This document shows positions 25,824 through 34,012 of a stretch of DNA of 64,000 nucleotides, one piece after another (positions within the stretch are counted from its first letter, which is position 1; the number at the start of each line of letters is the position of its first letter). The stretch spans positions 1 through 64,000 of the forward strand of contig NZ_SJSM01000001.1 in the NCBI RefSeq assembly GCF_004331685.1, in the 5' to 3' direction. Source of the DNA: Pedobacter hiemivivus. GTDB lineage: Bacteria > Bacteroidota > Bacteroidia > Sphingobacteriales > Sphingobacteriaceae. Under the pieces are notes generated by a model that saw nothing but the letters and a program-made list of their open reading frames with translations, was not told the origin of the DNA and made no database searches. The position numbers were made by a program, and so were the translations under genes.

Positions 25824-25832
25824 GCTATAGCA

Positions 25833-25864
25833 TTTAAAAATACCTATTAATAGGTATTTTTAAA
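25833..25864. promoter_or_regulatory. 32-bp perfect palindrome, likely operator
   Basis: TTTAAAAATACCTATT joined to AATAGGTATTTTTAAA is a perfect, loop-free palindrome between two divergent genes. It covers the expected -33 regions of both. The twofold symmetry fits a dimeric regulator such as the adjacent Crp/Fnr protein. Confidence 0.75.
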
Positions 25865-25918
25865 ATCACGAACATAACGTAACTTCGCCGAGAAAAATTT
25901 AAACTTAAACCCTTAATT

Positions 25919-26722
25919 ATGCAAGCAAACTTTACTAAAAATCTATTATTATCAACTCTTGTGTTAATTTTATGTTCTTTCGGAACAGTAAATGCACAAG
26001 ACAAAACTAAAGCTACGCAAGAAGCGTCGAGCGAAGTTGAAGGTAAGAACCTCGTAAAATGGAACTTTGCAGCCATGGTGCTGAAAAACTATTCATTTCA
26101 ATATGAGCGCGCAATAGCTAAAAAAATATCTGTAGGCTTAGGCGTAAGATTTGCACCAAAATCTGGTGTTCCATTCAAATCACAATTCGAAAAATTAATC
26201 GACGATGAAGATACCTGGAACAGTATCAAAGATTTTAAAACAGGAAACTTTGCGATTACACCTGAGGTTAGGTTCTATATGGGCCAAAGCGTTTTCAGAG
26301 GATTCTATGTAGCACCATTTGCTAGATATGCAAAATACAGCGTAGAAGGTCCATTTAACTATGATGTAACTGTTAATGTTAGTGGTACTGATGTTAATCA
26401 GAAGGGTGTAATCCCACTTAGTGGAGATATCAAAACATTCACTGGTGGTTTGCTTTTGGGTGCACAATGGAAATTAAGCAAATTGGTTTACCTGGATTGG
26501 TGGATTATAGGTGCTAGTTATGGTACCTCATCTGGAAGCATTTCAGGTAAAAAGACACTAAATTCTGACGAGCAAAAAGCATTGAAAGAACAACTTGAAG
26601 ATCTTGAAGACCTTCCATTGGTTAAAGTTAAATCTGAAGTTAACAGCGAAGGTGCAAAAGTCGACTTTGATGGTCCATGGGCAAACCTTAGAGCAGGTTT
26701 AAGTATCGGTTTCAGATTCTAA
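25919..26722 (+). CDS. DUF3575-like outer-membrane beta-barrel protein
   Basis: A 267-aa protein with a signal peptide (LLLSTLVLILCSFGTVNAQ), the LVKWNFAAMVLKNYSFQYE block of DUF3575 and alternating hydrophobic strands (FAITPEVRFYMG, FYVAPFARYAKY). It ends in an aromatic residue (LSIGFRF), as barrel proteins do. The loop from about 215 to 245 is acidic and helical (SDEQKALKEQLEDLEDL). Function unknown. Expression is probably controlled through the palindrome shared with the Crp/Fnr gene. A strong terminator follows. Confidence 0.78.
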   Translation: MQANFTKNLLLSTLVLILCSFGTVNAQDKTKATQEASSEVEGKNLVKWNFAAMVLKNYSFQYERAIAKKISVGLGVRFAPKSGVPFKSQFEKLIDDEDTWNSIKDFKTGNFAITPEVRFYMGQSVFRGFYVAPFARYAKYSVEGPFNYDVTVNVSGTDVNQKGVIPLSGDIKTFTGGLLLGAQWKLSKLVYLDWWIIGASYGTSSGSISGKKTLNSDEQKALKEQLEDLEDLPLVKVKSEVNSEGAKVDFDGPWANLRAGLSIGFRF

Positions 26723-26747
26723 TCTGGGACTGTAAAAAACTAACTAC

Positions 26748-26786
26748 AAAAAAGCGTGGCACATTTGACTGTGTCACGCTTTTTTA
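26748..26786 (+). terminator. Terminator after DUF3575 gene
   Basis: AAAAAAGCGTGGCAC pairs with GTGTCACGCTTTTTT (one G-T wobble) around an 8-base loop, with a T-run behind it on the plus strand. Confidence 0.88.
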
Positions 26787-26806
26787 TTTGTTTTATTATG
26801 GCGCCC

Positions 26807-26890
26807 CGTCATCCTGAATTTATTTCAGGACCTCGTTTAGGCAGGTTTTTAATCGCATGTGAGTGGTCCTGAAATAAATTCAGGATGACG
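26807..26890. repeat. REP-like inverted repeat, copy 2
   Basis: The 26-bp arms are perfect here: CGTCATCCTGAATTTATTTC + AGGACC at 26807-26832 and the complement at 26865-26890, with a 32-base loop. The arm sequence is that of copy 1 at 19822-19905; the loops are unrelated. It lies between convergent genes. Confidence 0.85.
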
Positions 26891-26924
26891 ATCGTGCTAT
26901 TGCTACTGCACAATTACGATCGTA

Positions 26925-27911
26925 CTATCCAATCGTTTCTCTGATTAATTTGGTATAAAAATCATTCAATTTTATCCCTGCAGCAGCAACCTGTTGCGGT
27001 ATAAAACTAGTAGCCGTTTGTCCAGGGATAGTATTGATCTCGATAAAGTAAAAATCACCCTCATCCTCTGTCAGGATAAAATCAATACGCACCACTCCAC
27101 TACAATTTAGCTTCGCATACACATTTTTAGCTATTTGCTCTACACGTACACGCGTTTCATCTCTAATCACCGCTGGCGTAGTTTCTGTCGCCACACCCGG
27201 CGTATATTTAGCTTCAAAATCAAAAAACTCTTTAGCCGTTTCTACTTCAGTAGCTGGCAATGCAGTGACCTTTCCATCCAGCTTAACCACACCAATAGTA
27301 AATTCTCGACCCGAGATAAACTCCTCAATCAACACCTGAGTATCCTCTTTAAAAGCTTTATCAATTGCAGCCTGCAAATCATTAGGGTGATTAACCTTTG
27401 TCATGCCGATACTACTACCACCATTGTTAGGCTTCACAAAATAAGGTGCTTTAAGATCTTTCTTCAATTGCTCAAGACTATAATCTCCACCTTTAAAAAT
27501 CTGAGCAGATTTAGCGATATGCAACTGATCAATCCCATTCACTATCGCCTTTGTATACCCCTTATTCATAGTTACAGCCGAAGTCAACGCATCACAAGTT
27601 GTATAAGGTAGGCCAATCATATCAAAATACCCTTGTAATTTACCATCCTCACCCGGCGCACCATGTATCGCAATAAAAACCCCATCAAACGTTATCTTTT
27701 TTCCTTTTATGGTTAAAGAAAAGTCGTTCCGATCTACTTCAATCTTCATAGAATCGGCAGGTTCATAAAACCATCCTTGTTGAGTAAGCATAATCTTATA
27801 CACCTCAAACTTATCCGCATCCAGATTTTGAGCGATGGTAGCTGCACTTTTAACAGAAATTACCCATTCTCCGGTAGTTCCCCCGGTTAACAATGCTATT
27901 ATTTTCTTCAT
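26925..27911 (-). CDS. ddl: D-alanine--D-alanine ligase
   Basis: An ATP-grasp ligase of 328 aa that makes the D-Ala-D-Ala end of peptidoglycan precursors. Seen are the N-terminal LTGGTTGEWVISVKSA loop, HGAPGEDGKLQGYFD, the KPNNGGSSIGMTKV phosphate-binding loop, EEFISGREFTIGV, and the metal and product site FIEINTIPGQT. A Glu replaces the usual Ser/Gln-type residue in the GE..S region (GEWVISVKSA), as in many Bacteroidetes. The stop region reads into the degenerate 17-bp-type repeats behind REP-like copy 2. Confidence 0.94.
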   Translation of the reverse strand: MKKIIALLTGGTTGEWVISVKSAATIAQNLDADKFEVYKIMLTQQGWFYEPADSMKIEVDRNDFSLTIKGKKITFDGVFIAIHGAPGEDGKLQGYFDMIGLPYTTCDALTSAVTMNKGYTKAIVNGIDQLHIAKSAQIFKGGDYSLEQLKKDLKAPYFVKPNNGGSSIGMTKVNHPNDLQAAIDKAFKEDTQVLIEEFISGREFTIGVVKLDGKVTALPATEVETAKEFFDFEAKYTPGVATETTPAVIRDETRVRVEQIAKNVYAKLNCSGVVRIDFILTEDEGDFYFIEINTIPGQTATSFIPQQVAAAGIKLNDFYTKLIRETIG

Positions 27912-28005
27912 TGATTTAATTATCTATACCTGATCTTGTACAACCACAAATATAAATTAGTTGATGCAGATGTTATTTTAATTCCAATAAAATATTTTTT
28001 TAGTC

Positions 28006-28013
28006 TAAATTTG
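28006..28013 (+). promoter_or_regulatory. Promoter -7 element of the PASTA-mltG unit
   Basis: TAAATTTG matches TAnnTTTG, 31 bases before the ATG at 28045. No clear -33 TTG. Confidence 0.5.
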
Positions 28014-28044
28014 GCCCTTATCTATTAAATGAAACAAAATTAAT

Positions 28045-28809
28045 ATGGCTAAATTCATATCTTATCTAAAGACGACTTCTTTTAGAAACAACCTTATTGC
28101 CGCTGTGCTTACCGTAGTTGTGCTTTTAATGGCTGCTTTCTTTAGCTTAAGATACTACACTAAACATGGCCAGGGACTAGATGTGCCAACCTTAAAAGGA
28201 CTTTCATTTGAACAGGCCGTTTCTAAACTAGAAGAACTAGGTCTGCGTTACGAAGTAGATTCGGTATACATTATGGACTCCCCTCCGGGCATTGTCGTAG
28301 ATCAAGACCCAAGTTCTGGAACTTTTGTAAAAGATAACCGTACCATTTACCTGACCATAAATACAGCCCTTGCTCCGGATGCTAAATTTCCGGATATAGA
28401 ATTTAAATCATTAAGAGAGGCACAAGCCATGATGGAGAGCTTTGGTTTTAAACTAGGCGATACTTCATCTAAACCGGATATGAGTACAGATGTACTTCAA
28501 GCTTCGTTCAAAGGCAGAGTGATTAAAGCAGGAGAAAGCTTACCAAAAGGTTCAAGGATTGATTTAGTACTTGGTGATGGTAACGGAAATGAGGAAGTAG
28601 CCATTCCATCATTAATAGGCTTAACAAAGGATGAGGCCTTATTTGCACTCAGAACTGGGGCAAAACTAAACCTGGGTATCGTTAGCTATGAAGGGGCCAT
28701 TACAGATTCGACTACTGCGGTGGTTGTTAGACAAGATCCTTTTGCTACCGACTCTTTAATTAAGGTTAAAATTGGCAGTCCGGTAAACATTACCCTTTCC
28801 AACAAATAA
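28045..28809 (+). CDS. PASTA-domain membrane protein
   Basis: A 254-aa protein with one N-terminal membrane helix (about 17-37, LIAAVLTVVVLLMAAFFSL). Three PASTA repeats follow in the periplasm (about 45-110, 112-180 and 182-252), each with the V/IP.L.GL....A pattern (DVPTLKGLSFEQAVSKLEEL; AIPSLIGLTKDEALFAL). PASTA domains bind peptidoglycan or penicillin-like ligands and are found in PrkC-type kinases and some PBPs; there is no kinase or transpeptidase domain here. Directly before mltG, which fits a role in cell-wall assembly. Confidence 0.85.
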   Translation: MAKFISYLKTTSFRNNLIAAVLTVVVLLMAAFFSLRYYTKHGQGLDVPTLKGLSFEQAVSKLEELGLRYEVDSVYIMDSPPGIVVDQDPSSGTFVKDNRTIYLTINTALAPDAKFPDIEFKSLREAQAMMESFGFKLGDTSSKPDMSTDVLQASFKGRVIKAGESLPKGSRIDLVLGDGNGNEEVAIPSLIGLTKDEALFALRTGAKLNLGIVSYEGAITDSTTAVVVRQDPFATDSLIKVKIGSPVNITLSNK

Positions 28810-28825
28810 TATTTATTTTTAGTAT

Positions 28826-29878
28826 ATGACTAACGAAAAGAAAAGCATGAAAACTGGCATTAAAATAATATTGCTTAGTTTATTAGTTGTTTTAGCAGTA
28901 GGTGGCTATTTTGGAATTAAGTTTTATAAAGTTTTCTTCGCTCCAAATACAACAGGAAAAGAGAAATACTTATATGTAAGAACAGGTAGCAATCTTGATA
29001 ACTTATTCGAAGAGCTTCGCCGTAAGGATATTTTAAGGGAGATAGGTACTTTTAGTCAAGCGGCTGCCAAAATGGACCTGGCCCGTTCTTTAAAACCTGG
29101 TCGTTACAAATTGACCAAAGGAATGAACAACCGCAGCATCATCAATATGCTGAAATCAGGAAACCAGGATCCAGTAAAGCTTAAATTCCAAAACCTTAGA
29201 AAAAAGGAAAACTTTGCAGGTTACTTAGCTAATAATTTAGAGCCTGACTCCTTAACTTTTAGCAGTGTATTGGATTCGGCAGCGCTGATAGAGAAATACG
29301 GTTTCAATAAAGATAACAGCTATGTCATGTTTATTCCAAACACTTACGAGATGTACTGGAATGTTACCGCATTGGAATTTTTCGACAGAATGCATACGGA
29401 ATACGAGAAGTTTTGGAATTCTGAGCGTAAGCAAAAAGCTGCTGCCTTAAACCTTACGCCTATACAAGTTTCAATATTGGCTTCTATTGTGGATGCTGAG
29501 GCTTTGTATGACAAAGAAATGCCAATTATCGCAGGTCTATATTTAAACCGATTGAATAAAGGGATATTGCTTCAGGCCGATCCTACTGTGATTTATGCAA
29601 ACAATGACTTCACGGTAAAACGCGTTACCAATTCATTACTGCAAGTACAATCAAAGTACAACACCTATAAATATGCTGGTTTGCCTCCGGGCCCTATTAT
29701 GATGCCTAGTATCAATGCGATTGATGCTGTGTTAAACAGGGAGCAGAACAACTACATCTATATGTGCGCCAAAGAAGACTTTTCAGGTTACCACAACTTT
29801 GCGGTTACGGTACAAGAGCATGAACTAAACGCGAAGAAATACAGAGAAGCTTTAAACAAAAGAAACATTTTCAAATAG
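28826..29878 (+). CDS. mltG: Endolytic murein transglycosylase MltG
   Basis: A YceG-like lytic transglycosylase of 350 aa that cuts nascent glycan strands at the inner membrane. There is an N-terminal helix (about 11-32, GIKIILLSLLVVLAVGGYFG), a LysM-like region and the catalytic domain with E225 in LASIVDAEALYDKE, NRLNKGILLQADPTVIYA and GLPPGPI. The start is the ATG at 28826; a later in-frame ATG (MKTGIKI, residue 8) is possible. It forms an operon with the PASTA gene and the following thioesterase, whose ATG starts right after the mltG stop. Confidence 0.93.
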   Translation: MTNEKKSMKTGIKIILLSLLVVLAVGGYFGIKFYKVFFAPNTTGKEKYLYVRTGSNLDNLFEELRRKDILREIGTFSQAAAKMDLARSLKPGRYKLTKGMNNRSIINMLKSGNQDPVKLKFQNLRKKENFAGYLANNLEPDSLTFSSVLDSAALIEKYGFNKDNSYVMFIPNTYEMYWNVTALEFFDRMHTEYEKFWNSERKQKAAALNLTPIQVSILASIVDAEALYDKEMPIIAGLYLNRLNKGILLQADPTVIYANNDFTVKRVTNSLLQVQSKYNTYKYAGLPPGPIMMPSINAIDAVLNREQNNYIYMCAKEDFSGYHNFAVTVQEHELNAKKYREALNKRNIFK

Positions 29879-30286
29879 ATGTATACACATAGTACGAAGG
29901 TTAGGGTGCGGTATGGTGAAACAGACCAGATGGGATATGTTTACTATGGTAATTATGCTGAATATTACGAGGTTGCAAGGGTAGAAATGCTGCGAAGCCT
30001 TGGTATGGATTATGCCTCGATGGAAAGCAGTGGGGTAATGATGCCTGTATTGGAGTTGAATTGCAAATACATTAAACCTGCGTTGTATGATCAGGAAATA
30101 ACGATTAAAACGACTATTCAAGATTTACCCGGTGTTCGGATTCATTTTAAGTACGAGCTGTTTAATCAAGCCGAAGAGCTGATTAACATTGGCACTACTA
30201 CACTTGTTTTTGTGGATATGGTCAAGAACAGACCTTGCTCCCCTCCAGAAAACTTTATGGAGAAGTTAAAAGTATTTTTTAACTAA
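29879..30286 (+). CDS. Acyl-CoA thioesterase, YbgC/4HBT family
   Basis: A 135-aa hot-dog protein with the YbgC motif VRVRYGETDQMGYVYYGNYAEYY (catalytic Asp in TDQMG). Its ATG directly abuts the mltG stop (TAGATG), so translation is coupled. YbgC of enteric bacteria is linked to the Tol-Pal envelope system; here the neighbour is mltG, again an envelope context. Substrate unknown. Confidence 0.88.
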   Translation: MYTHSTKVRVRYGETDQMGYVYYGNYAEYYEVARVEMLRSLGMDYASMESSGVMMPVLELNCKYIKPALYDQEITIKTTIQDLPGVRIHFKYELFNQAEELINIGTTTLVFVDMVKNRPCSPPENFMEKLKVFFN

Positions 30287-30295
30287 ATTTGATAG

Positions 30296-31288
30296 ATGGA
30301 GTGGGTTCATAATCAGCTATTAAAAATCAAATATTACGCTTTATTCATAGACTGGACGAAGGTTTGTGTACTCCCAGGGTTCAGTCCACTCCCCCTTTAT
30401 ACTGTTGCAACTTTCTTTTTTAAAGAGATTAGTAAGGATTCTTTAATCAATAAAGCTTCTTCATTGGCTTATAATTTTATGCTGGCTCTTTTTCCCGCCA
30501 TCATCTTTTTATTTACACTGATCCCTTTTATACCGAAGCGTATCGGCTTCCAGGAGCAACTTATGGAGTTTATTAAGCTCATCTTACCGGGCGACGCCTT
30601 TAAAGCCTTTGAAACGACCTTAAATGAGATCGTAAACAAGCAAAACGGAGGACTATTATCCTTCGGTTTTCTTCTGTCTGTACTTTTTGCCACCAATGGC
30701 GTGCATAGCCTGATGATGGCTTTTAATAAGTCTTCTCTCATTATTGAAACCCGCAGCTGGATAAAGCAAAGACTTATTGCAATCGTGTTGACAGTGATTA
30801 TTGTCCTGTCTGTGATCATCTGTATTACCGCGATGTTTATTGGCAAGTATGCCTTAGATTATATCAACACTCACTTGGATCTAAAGGGCAACTTCATTGC
30901 TTACCTGATTCAATTGACAAGGTGGTCGTTATTGGGTGTGCTGTATTTTGTAACCATATCAATTTTGTATAGGTACGGCCCTGCACATGCAAAGAAATGG
31001 CATTTTTTTAGTGCTGGCTCCTGGTTGGCTACCATCCTCGCCTTTTTAACCATTCTGGGATTTTCTTTTTACATCAACAACTTCAGTTCTTACAATAAAG
31101 TTTATGGTTCAATCAGTGTTTTGATTGTATTGATGATCTGGCTTTATTTAAATTCTTTGATACTTTTGATCGGTTTTGAGCTGAATGCAAGCGTAGATCT
31201 GTCGAAACGCAGTGTAAAAATCATCAAGCCGAACTTCAATATGTTCAAAAAAACGGCTCCTAGCAACCATAATCAAGAGGAACAGTAA
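30296..31288 (+). CDS. YihY/BrkB-like inner-membrane protein
   Basis: A 330-aa protein with six predicted membrane helices. Family blocks are KDSLINKASSLAYNFMLALF, ATNGVHSLMMAFNKS and the late SYNKVYGSISVLIVLMIWLYL. The old name RNase BN is not correct for this family. The C-terminus is cytoplasmic and basic, with no added domain. Ten bases after the thioesterase, it closes the PASTA-mltG-thioesterase unit. Two small hairpins follow the stop, of which TTGTTAAG/CTTAACAA (31303-31320) may end transcription. Confidence 0.9.
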   Translation: MEWVHNQLLKIKYYALFIDWTKVCVLPGFSPLPLYTVATFFFKEISKDSLINKASSLAYNFMLALFPAIIFLFTLIPFIPKRIGFQEQLMEFIKLILPGDAFKAFETTLNEIVNKQNGGLLSFGFLLSVLFATNGVHSLMMAFNKSSLIIETRSWIKQRLIAIVLTVIIVLSVIICITAMFIGKYALDYINTHLDLKGNFIAYLIQLTRWSLLGVLYFVTISILYRYGPAHAKKWHFFSAGSWLATILAFLTILGFSFYINNFSSYNKVYGSISVLIVLMIWLYLNSLILLIGFELNASVDLSKRSVKIIKPNFNMFKKTAPSNHNQEEQ

Positions 31289-31382
31289 GTTTTTCTTACT
31301 CATTGTTAAGCTCTTAACAAGTTATCGTTAAAATATTATGTCCTTAGTTTGCAAAATCAAGGGGTATTCGTACTTTTGTCGC

Positions 31383-31469
31383 GGAGAGTTGGCAGAGTGG
31401 TCGATTGCGGCAGTCTTGAAAACTGTTGACTTGTCAAAGGGTCCGCGGGTTCGAATCCCCCACTCTCCG
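31383..31469 (+). tRNA. tRNA-Ser(UGA)
   Basis: The acceptor stem GGAGAGT pairs fully with ACTCTCC (31462-31468), followed by discriminator G. The anticodon loop CTTGAAA (31415-31421) has anticodon TGA at 31417-31419. A long variable arm (TTGACTTGTCAAAGG region) is typical of class II tRNA-Ser. CCA is not encoded. The T-stem GCGGG/CCCCC has one C-C mismatch (31446 with 31460), so the 3' half may not be the original partner. A repeat of the 3' end lies at 41041-41065. Confidence 0.95.
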
Positions 31470-31492
31470 CAGAAAGCAATATCAAAATGTAT

Positions 31493-31528
31493 AAAAAGCC
31501 TGTTAATGATATATTAACAGGCTTTTTT
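31493..31528 (+). terminator. Terminator after tRNA-Ser
   Basis: AAAAAGCCTGTTAAT pairs with ATTAACAGGCTTTTT around a short loop, followed by T. A related AAAAAGCCTGA...TCAGGCTTTTT hairpin follows the partial tRNA at 41082-41115. Confidence 0.88.
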
Positions 31529-31600
31529 AGTACAATTGTATCGTCCTAAAATAGGTTGACACCTAAATCAAGTAAGCTCAAAAGATATTTTGACAACAAT

Positions 31601-31925
31601 CTTGACATGTAGCTGATTGGTCAGAGCGTTCCTGTCCCGGATGATCCCGATCCGCTACCTGCTTAAACGCTTAAGGATACGCAGGCCCCCGCTTGGACGG
31701 TTCCACAAAGAAAGCTCCCTTTCCAGGCCCATACGGGCCAGCATGGCCGCATCGATCTTGTCAGTTTTGTTCTTTTCATCCAGACTTTTTGCATACTGTT
31801 TGCCTTTGGTCGGCTGAATAACGCTCAGCTTGTAACCAAGGTCAGCAAGAAAGTAGGTGGCCTCTTCGTGATAGACGTCCGTAGCTTCCATATTCACGTA
31901 CAAGTCAAGACTGTCATCCCAGCGA
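31601..31925 (-). pseudogene. IS110-family transposase fragment with in-frame stop
   Basis: The minus strand encodes part of an IS110 DEDD transposase: DSLDLYVNMEATDVYHEE, then YFLADLGYKLSVIQPTK and DEKNKTDKIDAAMLARMGLE. The frame meets a TAG at 31655 but continues in the same frame with RIGIIRDRNALTNQLHVK, which is also IS110-like (R..L..QLH). Both ends are missing: no start codon or first catalytic segment upstream, and no C-terminal transposase_20 domain. It is a dead fragment lying between tRNA-Ser and the ECF sigma gene. Confidence 0.8.
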
Positions 31926-32206
31926 TTCCGAAATTAGGTTTTATTATATTTTAGTTTTCCTGTGTTGCTATGTTACACAAAATTATTCCATCAGGTAGTC
32001 TTTAAGGACCCTGTCAGCATTGCATTTTTTTATATTTTATTATCTGTTTCTGTTTTTTTTATTTTACATGTTGTTTTGTTAAGCCCGGAATGTCCCGGAG
32101 CAGGGTTTCTTCAGATTGGTTGACACACCCTTCCCATAATCGCCTTAGTATTATAGTAACCGACAGGATCTTAAAAAACGTTAATATCGAATTAACATGA
32201 AGAGAA
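31926..32206. other. AT-rich intergenic stretch before ECF sigma gene
   Basis: I see no gene here. The stretch has long T-runs (32027-32090), a short CCCGGAATGTCCCGG repeat near 32083 and the word GGTTGACAC, also seen at 31553. It is probably scar sequence of the mobile-element decay next to the tRNA. Confidence 0.4.
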
Positions 32207-32214
32207 TATCTTTG
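32207..32214 (+). promoter_or_regulatory. Promoter -7 element of the ECF sigma gene
   Basis: TATCTTTG matches TAnnTTTG, 27 bases before the ATG at 32241. Confidence 0.6.
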
Positions 32215-32240
32215 CACAAGTAATTGTCACACCATAAGTA

Positions 32241-32849
32241 ATGGAAAAGAGAAACGATCATGAACTAGTCGAACAAATCAGCAAATCCGATTATAAAGCA
32301 TTTGATGAGTTATACTTCAGACACTGGAACCATCTCTTAAAGATTGCCATAAAAAAAATCGGAGATGAAGATGACGCACTAGATGTTGTTCAAGAATTAT
32401 TTACCGAATTTTGGGATCGTCGCGGCAAATTCACCATTGAAAAGTCCGTAGGAACTTACCTTGTGTCGTCTTTATATTATAAAATATTTATGCTGTTCAG
32501 AAAAAAAGGTATTGAGGAAAAGCATATTAAGAATTATACTTCTTTCATTGATGGAGTCGAATCCAGCTTACCTTATGAATTTGCTGAAGCTGGTGCCGCC
32601 CATACAGAAATGATCAGCGTTGTGGCAGCTACTATTGATCAGATGCCGGAAAAGATGCGGGCTATATTTGATCTGAAACATAAGCAATCTCTTAAAATTC
32701 CTGAAATAGCCCAAACATTAGGCATATCTCCCCAAACAGTTAAAAATCAACTCTCCAATGCTATGACTAAACTTCGTACCGCTACGCAAGGACAAGTTCC
32801 AGGCGTAGGTACTTACATGTTCCTGCTATGGCTCTCTAACTTAAGTTGA
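32241..32849 (+). CDS. ECF-family RNA polymerase sigma factor
   Basis: A 202-aa sigma factor with region 2 (about 20-85; FDELYFRHWNHLLKIAIKKI, DDALDVVQELFTEFWDRR) and region 4 (about 130-190; MPEKMRAIFDLKHKQSLKIP, EIAQTLGISPQTVKNQLSNA). It is the FecI-like type in Bacteroidetes, controlled by the anti-sigma FecR encoded next and switched on when the SusC-like receptor binds its ligand. A hydrophobic tail (GTYMFLLWLSNLS) ends the protein, a feature of many Pedobacter ECF factors. Confidence 0.92.
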   Translation: MEKRNDHELVEQISKSDYKAFDELYFRHWNHLLKIAIKKIGDEDDALDVVQELFTEFWDRRGKFTIEKSVGTYLVSSLYYKIFMLFRKKGIEEKHIKNYTSFIDGVESSLPYEFAEAGAAHTEMISVVAATIDQMPEKMRAIFDLKHKQSLKIPEIAQTLGISPQTVKNQLSNAMTKLRTATQGQVPGVGTYMFLLWLSNLS

Positions 32850-32917
32850 TGATTTATTAACAGAATGTTAACGCGGGAAGGATAGTACGTTTTGCAAAAA
32901 CGGCAACTACCTTGTAT

Positions 32918-33937
32918 ATGACTCCCGAAAAAGCAGCTTTAGAACAACTCATTAATAAATACCTTGAAGGAAATTGCACACCTGAAGAAAAGGAAGTTTT
33001 ATTTTCATGGATCGAACAGTCGGATCTTATAGAAAATCCTCTTATCAGCGACAAGACTGGATTGCTTTTAAAAGAACGAATTGATAAAGCAAACGCACAA
33101 AAAAACAAAAAACATCAGTTAAGCTGGTGGAGACCGGCTATGTATGCTGCTGCAAGTATCTTCTTCGCTGCAGTGTTAGGATCTCTTTATTATTTCTCAG
33201 ACAGGAACAATATTGTTGAGAAACGCTCCGGTCAATTAGCGGTCCAGACCAAAAAACACACCATCAATTTCTATAATATAACCAACCAGGGCAAAAAGGC
33301 TCATCTCTTGAAACTAGAGGATGGTTCAACTGTGCTCCTGCAAAGTAAAAGCACACTGCTATGGGAGGTGCCTTTCCGTCTGGAGCGCAGAAAGGTAGAG
33401 CTACATGGCAAAGCCTTTTTTAAAATAGCCAAAGATAAGATGCGGCCTTTCGACGTATTATCAGGAAATATAACCACTACTGCTTTAGGAACTTCGTTCT
33501 GGGTAGACCAGAACATGAAAGGCGGTAATGTAAAGATTAAACTCATTACGGGCAAAGTAGTCATCACAGACCATCGCTCTGAACGCCAAAAAATCCTTGG
33601 TTATCTGTCTCCAGGACAACAGTTGTCCTACGACATCAATAAAGGAACATCTGTATTGAGCAATTCACTCAGAAAGCAGGTCAAAAGGGCAGATTCAGAA
33701 CTCCATAACGCAACTTCTCCACTGATATTCGCACAGACACCTATGAACAAAGTGTTAGACAAAATTCAGAACTATTACAAAGTAAAAATAAAATATAATC
33801 CCGAAGACGTTCGGTCGATGGCCTTCTATGGTAATTACAATTTACAGGATAATGTAGAACTAATTCTAAAAACGATAACTGTCTCCAACGGACTAACATT
33901 AACAAAATCCGGAGACACATTTTTGATCTCTAAATAA
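32918..33937 (+). CDS. FecR-family anti-sigma factor
   Basis: A single-pass inner-membrane protein. The cytoplasmic N-terminus (ALEQLINKYLEGNCTPEEKE) binds the sigma factor, a membrane helix lies at about 70-88 (MYAAASIFFAAVLGSLYYF), and the periplasmic FecR domain (about 120-225; LEDGSTVLLQSKSTLLWEV, KVELHGKAFFKIAKD, TTALGTSFWV) is followed by the DUF4974 domain (FAQTPMNKVLDKIQNYYKV). I start at the ATG at 32918; a TTG six bases earlier is less likely. It transmits substrate signals from the SusC-like protein to the sigma factor before it. Confidence 0.92.
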   Translation: MTPEKAALEQLINKYLEGNCTPEEKEVLFSWIEQSDLIENPLISDKTGLLLKERIDKANAQKNKKHQLSWWRPAMYAAASIFFAAVLGSLYYFSDRNNIVEKRSGQLAVQTKKHTINFYNITNQGKKAHLLKLEDGSTVLLQSKSTLLWEVPFRLERRKVELHGKAFFKIAKDKMRPFDVLSGNITTTALGTSFWVDQNMKGGNVKIKLITGKVVITDHRSERQKILGYLSPGQQLSYDINKGTSVLSNSLRKQVKRADSELHNATSPLIFAQTPMNKVLDKIQNYYKVKIKYNPEDVRSMAFYGNYNLQDNVELILKTITVSNGLTLTKSGDTFLISK

Positions 33938-34012
33938 CTATAAATCATTAATACACAAAAACTGCCTTGAAAGGCGGTAAGGGATAATTATTTTCAAAAA
34001 ATCACACAAACA

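Noticed and set aside
27135..27611. 158-codon ORF opposite ddl
   Set aside because: It is a shadow of the well-supported ligase gene; the protein is Ser/Ile/Arg-rich with no recognisable motif.
31553..32126. The word GGTTGACAC occurs near 31553 and near 32118, like ends of an insertion element
   Set aside because: Both copies have the same orientation and only nine bases match; no terminal inverted repeat or target duplication could be defined.
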